Part shown: positions 60,196 through 64,000 of the stretch, in pieces
Layout: each line of letters begins with the position of its first letter
Position numbering within the stretch: the first letter of the stretch is position 1
Assembly (NCBI GenBank): GCA_016869025.1
Contig: VGFA01000007.1
Span: forward strand, 32,041-96,040
Length of the DNA stretch: 64,000 nucleotides
Reading direction: 5' to 3'
From: Armatimonadota bacterium
Lineage (GTDB): Bacteria > Sysuimicrobiota > Sysuimicrobiia > Sysuimicrobiales > Humicultoraceae
Position numbers and translations under genes: made by a program
The notes under the pieces: model-generated
The model's database searches: none
What the model was told of the DNA's origin: nothing
Seen by the model: only the letters and a program-made list of their open reading frames with translations

Positions 60196-61656
60196 CTACT
60201 TCTTCAACACCGTGCCGACGTACCTGGCCGGTTGGGTCAGGTGCGCTGCCGCTGTCGAGGTGAGCGAGTATAGGACCTGCGCCCGGAGCCCTACGGCGAT
60301 CGTGATCAGTGCGAGCGCGGCCGCTGGAGCGACCAGCCGGGCCGGCGCGCGCCTGGGCTCTCCCGGGCCCCAGAAGGCGGTCGTGTATATCTTCAGCATG
60401 GACATCAGCGTAAGGACGCTGACGATGATACTCACTGCCACCACGCCGTACTGACGCACCTCCAGCCCGGCGCGGATGAGCAGCAGCTTGGCGAAGAAGC
60501 CCGAGAACGGCGGCACCCCGGCAAGCGAGAGAGCGCACACCATAAAGATCAGCGCGAGCACGCCGTTGTTACGGGCCAGGCCGCCCAGCCGATCGAGCCG
60601 GTCCGTGCGCTGCGTCTCCTGGATGGCTCCGCCGACCAGGAGCAGCCCGGACTTCACGACGATGTGGTGTAGAACGTAGAAGATCCCTCCGGCGATCCCA
60701 AGCTGGCTGGCCAGCGCCAGGCCCATGATCATGTATCCGACCTGGCTGATGATGTGGAACGATAGGATCCGCCGAACTGTGTCCTGGGCAAGGGCGCCCA
60801 GGACGCCGAACAGCATCGTGCCAGCCGCCGACCATAGAAGCAGCGGGTCCGGGCCGCCGCTGGGGAACACGATCGTGAACACCCGGAACAGCGAGTAGAC
60901 TCCTACCTTCGTAAGCATCCCGCCGAAGAACGCTGCCACGCCTCCGGGCGGTATGGCGTAGGCATGGGGCAGCCAGAAGTAGAAGGGAAAGATCGCGGCC
61001 TTGGTGCCAAACGCCACCAGCAGCATCATCGAGGCGGCGCGCACGGTTCCGGCCGGAGCAAGCGGGACCCGCTCTGCCAGGTGGGCCATGTTCAGCGTAC
61101 CGGTGGCCGAGTAGATCAACGCGACCCCGAACAGGAAGAACATCGAGGCCACCAGGTTGATCGCGACGTAGCCGAACGCCTCGCGGGCCTGCCGCTGGGT
61201 AGTGCCGTGGGTCAGCAGGAAGTACGACGAGATCAGCATGACCTCGTAGGCGACGTACAGGTTGAACAGGTCGCCGGTCAGAAACGCCCAGTTGATGCCG
61301 GTGAGCAGGAACTGCCATCCGGCGTGCACGAACCGGTCGTCGCGCCCTGCCGCGACTGTGAAGACGAGCCCTACCAGGCCGATCAGCGCCGCGATCAGCA
61401 CCATCAGCGCGCCCAGCATGTCGGCCACCAGTGTGATGCCGTAGGGCGCGGCCCAACCCCCGGCCTGGATCGGCATTACCTGCCCGCCGCGGGTCAGCAG
61501 GACCAGCGCGATGCTGGCCGCAAGCGTTGCCAGGCTGCCTGCCAGCCCCAGTGTCCGCTGTGCGCGGCGTGATGGTCCCGCGATCAGGAGAATCGCCGTC
61601 AGCAGCGGGATGATGATCGGCAGCGTGGGCAGCGCGGCGATCAATCTAGCGGTCAT
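60196..61656 (-). CDS. mrpD: Mrp Na+/H+ antiporter subunit D (NuoN/MrpD-like)
   Basis: 486 residues with about fourteen membrane helices of the complex-I antiporter fold. The functional Glu/Lys region is in YVAYEVMLISSYFL and GTKAAIFPFYFWLPHAYA; SLAGVPPFSGFFAKLLLI follows. Forms the ion-translocating core with MrpA. Overlaps mrpC by 11 bases. Confidence 0.94.
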   Translation of the reverse strand: MTARLIAALPTLPIIIPLLTAILLIAGPSRRAQRTLGLAGSLATLAASIALVLLTRGGQVMPIQAGGWAAPYGITLVADMLGALMVLIAALIGLVGLVFTVAAGRDDRFVHAGWQFLLTGINWAFLTGDLFNLYVAYEVMLISSYFLLTHGTTQRQAREAFGYVAINLVASMFFLFGVALIYSATGTLNMAHLAERVPLAPAGTVRAASMMLLVAFGTKAAIFPFYFWLPHAYAIPPGGVAAFFGGMLTKVGVYSLFRVFTIVFPSGGPDPLLLWSAAGTMLFGVLGALAQDTVRRILSFHIISQVGYMIMGLALASQLGIAGGIFYVLHHIVVKSGLLLVGGAIQETQRTDRLDRLGGLARNNGVLALIFMVCALSLAGVPPFSGFFAKLLLIRAGLEVRQYGVVAVSIIVSVLTLMSMLKIYTTAFWGPGEPRRAPARLVAPAAALALITIAVGLRAQVLYSLTSTAAAHLTQPARYVGTVLKK

Positions 61657-61978
61657 CGCGCTTCTCCTCGCCGTGTCTCTCCTCGCCGCCGAAGAGGTGC
61701 ATCCGGTATCCCAGCGCCAGCAGAAACGCGGTCACGCCGAACGAGATGACGATGGCGGTCAGGATGAGCGCCTGGGGCAGCGGGTCGGTCATCGGGCCGG
61801 GAGAGGACCCAATCACGGGGACCCCGCCGCGCAGCCCGGCCGAGAGCAGGATCGTGATGTGGGCGGCGTGGGAGAGAAGCGCCAGGCCGATGATCTGGCG
61901 TAGCAGCGACTTCCCCATGAGCAGGTACAGTCCGGAAGCGACCAGCACGCCGACCAGCACGGCGACCAGGGTTGACAC
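61646..61978 (-). CDS. mrpC: Mrp Na+/H+ antiporter subunit C (NuoK-like)
   Basis: 110 residues, three membrane segments, NuoK/MrpC fold (GLALLSHAAHITILLSAG, DPLPQALILTAIVISFGVTAF). The charged tail FGGEERHGEEKRDDR is cytoplasmic. Starts one base into the mrpAB stop. Confidence 0.93.
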   Translation of the reverse strand: MSTLVAVLVGVLVASGLYLLMGKSLLRQIIGLALLSHAAHITILLSAGLRGGVPVIGSSPGPMTDPLPQALILTAIVISFGVTAFLLALGYRMHLFGGEERHGEEKRDDR

Positions 61979-63999
61979 TATCCTGCCTCCACGGCTTCCA
62001 CCAGCGAGCGCAACGCTGAGAGCACCGAGCCCGCCACCAGCAGGAGCACTCCCAGGTCGAAGATCAGCGAAGACGGCAACCGGTACGTGCCGATCGCCAA
62101 CAGGGTATGCTGTAGCAGCGGTTTCCCGACGACCAGTGGGATGGCGGACGAGCCCGCGGCCAGCGCCAGTCCAACCGCCATGAGGATGTCCCAGCGGCGG
62201 GACAGCAGGATGGCGCCGAAGGCCTGCGAGCGCAGCACTACCGCGGCTGAGACCATCAGCCCGCCGACGAACCCTCCGCCCGGGCCGTAGTGGCCGGTGG
62301 CCAACAGCAAGAACGCGTAGGCCACGATCACCGGCGAGACGACGCGCGCGATGGTGCGCAGGATCGGCGAGGTGAGCGGCACGCCCTCCTGCGCGTCACG
62401 CCGCTTCCGGCGTGCCGCGGCTAGCCGCCATGGCGCCAGCGAGATGATCCCGAGCGCGGCGATGGCCAGCACGCTGATCTCGCCCATTGTGTCCCAGCCG
62501 CGGAAGTCCACGATGATCAGGTTCACGATGTTCTTTCCGCCGGCCTGGGCGGCGTGCGCAAAGAACTCGCCGGATATGCGCTGGAGCCCGGACACGTCGG
62601 CAACCATCGCGGCCATCACCGCGCTGACCCCACCGGCCACGATCGCCACCATCCAGTCGGACACCGGCCGGGCCTGAGGATAACCGACGTCGCTCTTGCC
62701 CAGCGCGGTAATCGCCACCAGGAAGAGCACGAGCGAAACCGTCTCTATGACCGCCTGGGTGATGGCGATGTCCGGTGCGCTGAGCAGCAGGTAGATCAGA
62801 CTGACCGAGTATCCTGCCGCGCCCAGCGCCAGCACGGCCCCCAGCAGCAGCCGCAGGCGCACGGCCGCGACCGCAGCGGCCATAGCCACGACCACGGTGA
62901 TCGCGGGACCGAGTTCGTGGTCCCCGGTGAGGAGGGGTGCAGCGATCCCTGTGCGGAGGAACCCGACGGCCACGAGCGCCGTGGCCGTGCCCGTTATGTA
63001 GACGAGGTAGTCACGAAGGCGGCCGGTGAGATACAGCCCTGTCAGGAACTTCGAGCCATCCAGGGTGGCAGCGTACAGCCGGTCGTAGAGCAGTCCCGCG
63101 CTCAGCCACTGCGCGCCTCGCTCCAGCCGTTCCGCCAGGGGATGCAGGATGAAGAACAGCCATCCGCCGGCCAGCGCAACGGTCGTAACCGCGGCCGCGG
63201 TTAGCGTCGGGCCGTGCCAGAGGGCCACGGGCTGCGGTGCCCCGGTGATCGCCGCCGCGGCAAGGGCCGAGAGGCGCTCGATAGTGCGCGGAGCCAGTCC
63301 GAACAGAAGCGCCAGGAGCGCCAGGACGCCGGCAGGCATCCACAGCAGCACCGGGGGCTCGTGCACGGCTTCAGGCGTTCGGAGGAGCGGCGCACCGGCA
63401 CGGTCCTTGCCGCGACGTGGTTGCGGTGCCCTGCCCAGGAAGACCCACATGTACCGGGCGCCGTACGCCAGCGAGAGCGCTCCGGACAGAATCACGGCGC
63501 CGGTGGCGAACCACGAACCCCCGAACCACGAACCCGCGATCCAGGGGCCCGCGTTCCAGGTACCGCGCAGGAAGGCTTCTACCGCCGCCTCCTTGCTGAG
63601 GAACCCTCCGAAGGGAGGCAGGCCGGCCATCGAGAGTGCCGCCAGCGCCGCGATACCGAATGTGACCGGCATTGCCCGGCGCAGTCCGCCCAGGCGGGCA
63701 ATCACCCGTGTGCCGGTCTCGTGCTCGACCGCTCCGGCGACCAGGAAGAGCGTGCCCTTGAACGCCGCGTGGTTCAGGACAAAGACCATGGCCGCGGCCG
63801 CGGCGGCAGGCGTGCCCCACCCGAGCAGCGCGGTGGCCAGTCCCAGCGCGCCGACCGTGGAGTAGGCGAGCAGGCCCTTCAGGTCGGTCTGCACCAGGGC
63901 CAGGGCCGCGCCCGCGAGCAGCGTCGCCAGACCTACGGGCGTAACCACGGCTACCCAGAGCGCGGTGCCGCCCAACACGGGCAGTAGGCGCGCCAGCAG
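61978..63999 (-). CDS. mrpA: Mrp Na+/H+ antiporter fused subunits A and B (N-terminus beyond window)
   Basis: At least 673 residues, open to the window edge. It starts inside the NuoL-like part (LVQTDLKGLLAYSTVGALG is TM7-8 with the key Lys; MAGLPPFGGFLSKEA follows), continues with the MrpA-specific helices (AGYSVSLIYLLLSAPDIAITQAVIETVSLVLF) and ends with a complete MrpB domain (HYGPGGGFVGGLMVSAAVVL, YRLPSSLIFDLGVLLLVAGS). A-B fusion occurs in several lineages. Lead gene of the operon A/B-C-D-E-F-G. Confidence 0.93.
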   Translation of the reverse strand: MLARLLPVLGGTALWVAVVTPVGLATLLAGAALALVQTDLKGLLAYSTVGALGLATALLGWGTPAAAAAAMVFVLNHAAFKGTLFLVAGAVEHETGTRVIARLGGLRRAMPVTFGIAALAALSMAGLPPFGGFLSKEAAVEAFLRGTWNAGPWIAGSWFGGSWFATGAVILSGALSLAYGARYMWVFLGRAPQPRRGKDRAGAPLLRTPEAVHEPPVLLWMPAGVLALLALLFGLAPRTIERLSALAAAAITGAPQPVALWHGPTLTAAAVTTVALAGGWLFFILHPLAERLERGAQWLSAGLLYDRLYAATLDGSKFLTGLYLTGRLRDYLVYITGTATALVAVGFLRTGIAAPLLTGDHELGPAITVVVAMAAAVAAVRLRLLLGAVLALGAAGYSVSLIYLLLSAPDIAITQAVIETVSLVLFLVAITALGKSDVGYPQARPVSDWMVAIVAGGVSAVMAAMVADVSGLQRISGEFFAHAAQAGGKNIVNLIIVDFRGWDTMGEISVLAIAALGIISLAPWRLAAARRKRRDAQEGVPLTSPILRTIARVVSPVIVAYAFLLLATGHYGPGGGFVGGLMVSAAVVLRSQAFGAILLSRRWDILMAVGLALAAGSSAIPLVVGKPLLQHTLLAIGTYRLPSSLIFDLGVLLLVAGSVLSALRSLVEAVEAG
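63505..63564 (-). repeat. Four 15-bp in-frame repeats in mrpA
   Basis: Encodes GTWNA-GPWIA-GSWFG-GSWFA, four pentapeptides of pattern G-x-W-x-A/G in an extra-membrane loop before the next helix. The last two units share GAACCACGAACCC (63508-63520 and 63523-63535), a recent duplication. Confidence 0.75.
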
Positions 64000-64000
64000 G

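Noticed and set aside
1..64000. CRISPR array or cas genes
   Set aside because: No regularly spaced repeats with unique spacers and no Cas signatures were seen; the only tandem repeats have two to four copies.
1..64000. Riboswitches, tmRNA, RNase P RNA
   Set aside because: No conserved cores of these RNAs were recognised in the intergenic regions.

Overview
This is a GC-rich, densely packed bacterial chromosome segment with many 1-4 bp gene overlaps and frequent GTG/TTG starts. Only the two end genes are cut by the window: a PHP-family phosphatase at 1-600 and MrpA at the right end. No rRNA, phylogenetic marker or CRISPR array is present. The best lineage clue is a large (~270 nt) SRP RNA with an Alu domain, which argues against Proteobacteria and fits Terrabacteria-type phyla (Chloroflexota, Thermus/Deinococcus, Armatimonadota/CSP1-3-like, Firmicutes). 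That placement is inference.

Left half (1-31 kb) is metabolism and transport. It holds an MFS carrier; tandem phosphofructokinases, one with ATP-type and one with PPi-type active-site residues; an ABC-2 exporter beside a SIS sugar isomerase and a D-2-hydroxyacid dehydrogenase; an N-carbamoyl amino-acid amidohydrolase and an aldo/keto reductase ahead of a complete five-gene peptide ABC importer (10.6-16.0 kb); an LLM flavin oxidoreductase and a fumarylacetoacetase-like hydrolase; an overlapping nucleobase cluster (MFS, adenine deaminase, uridine phosphorylase); a class-III aminotransferase; an NMT1/SsuA-like ABC importer with a PfkB kinase and a GYD protein; a Lon-like protease; a DinB protein; and the SRP RNA.

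Middle (31-44.5 kb): an IclR-led operon with a peptide-type binding protein and two permeases but no ATPase, followed by AtuA-like, DUF4387 and MlrC-like genes. Then come an acyl-CoA synthetase, signal peptidase I, tRNA-Ser(GGA) and a two-component system behind an unknown membrane-anchored protein.

Accessory island (about 44.9-50.2 kb): three minimal-nucleotidyltransferase (MNT) loci (one missing its catalytic core, one whose HepT partner is cut by an intact IS630-family element, one fused to a winged helix with direct-repeat operators), an HEPN-like fragment, a RAMA-domain remnant, a DUF6998-like protein, and a PLD nuclease-EVE domain fusion that looks like a modified-DNA restriction or defence protein.

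Right part (50.3-64 kb): NRAMP manganese transporter with a promoter/operator, universal stress protein, tRNA-Ser(CGA), a fully overlapping six-gene operon (RpiR regulator, Fbp/Afu-like ABC importer, two HAD phosphatases) that looks built for a phosphorylated organic substrate rather than iron, and an Mrp-type Na+/H+ antiporter operon with fused A and B subunits.

Short tandem duplications (17-35 bp period) recur beside stop codons, and 15-bp in-frame repeats occur inside two genes.
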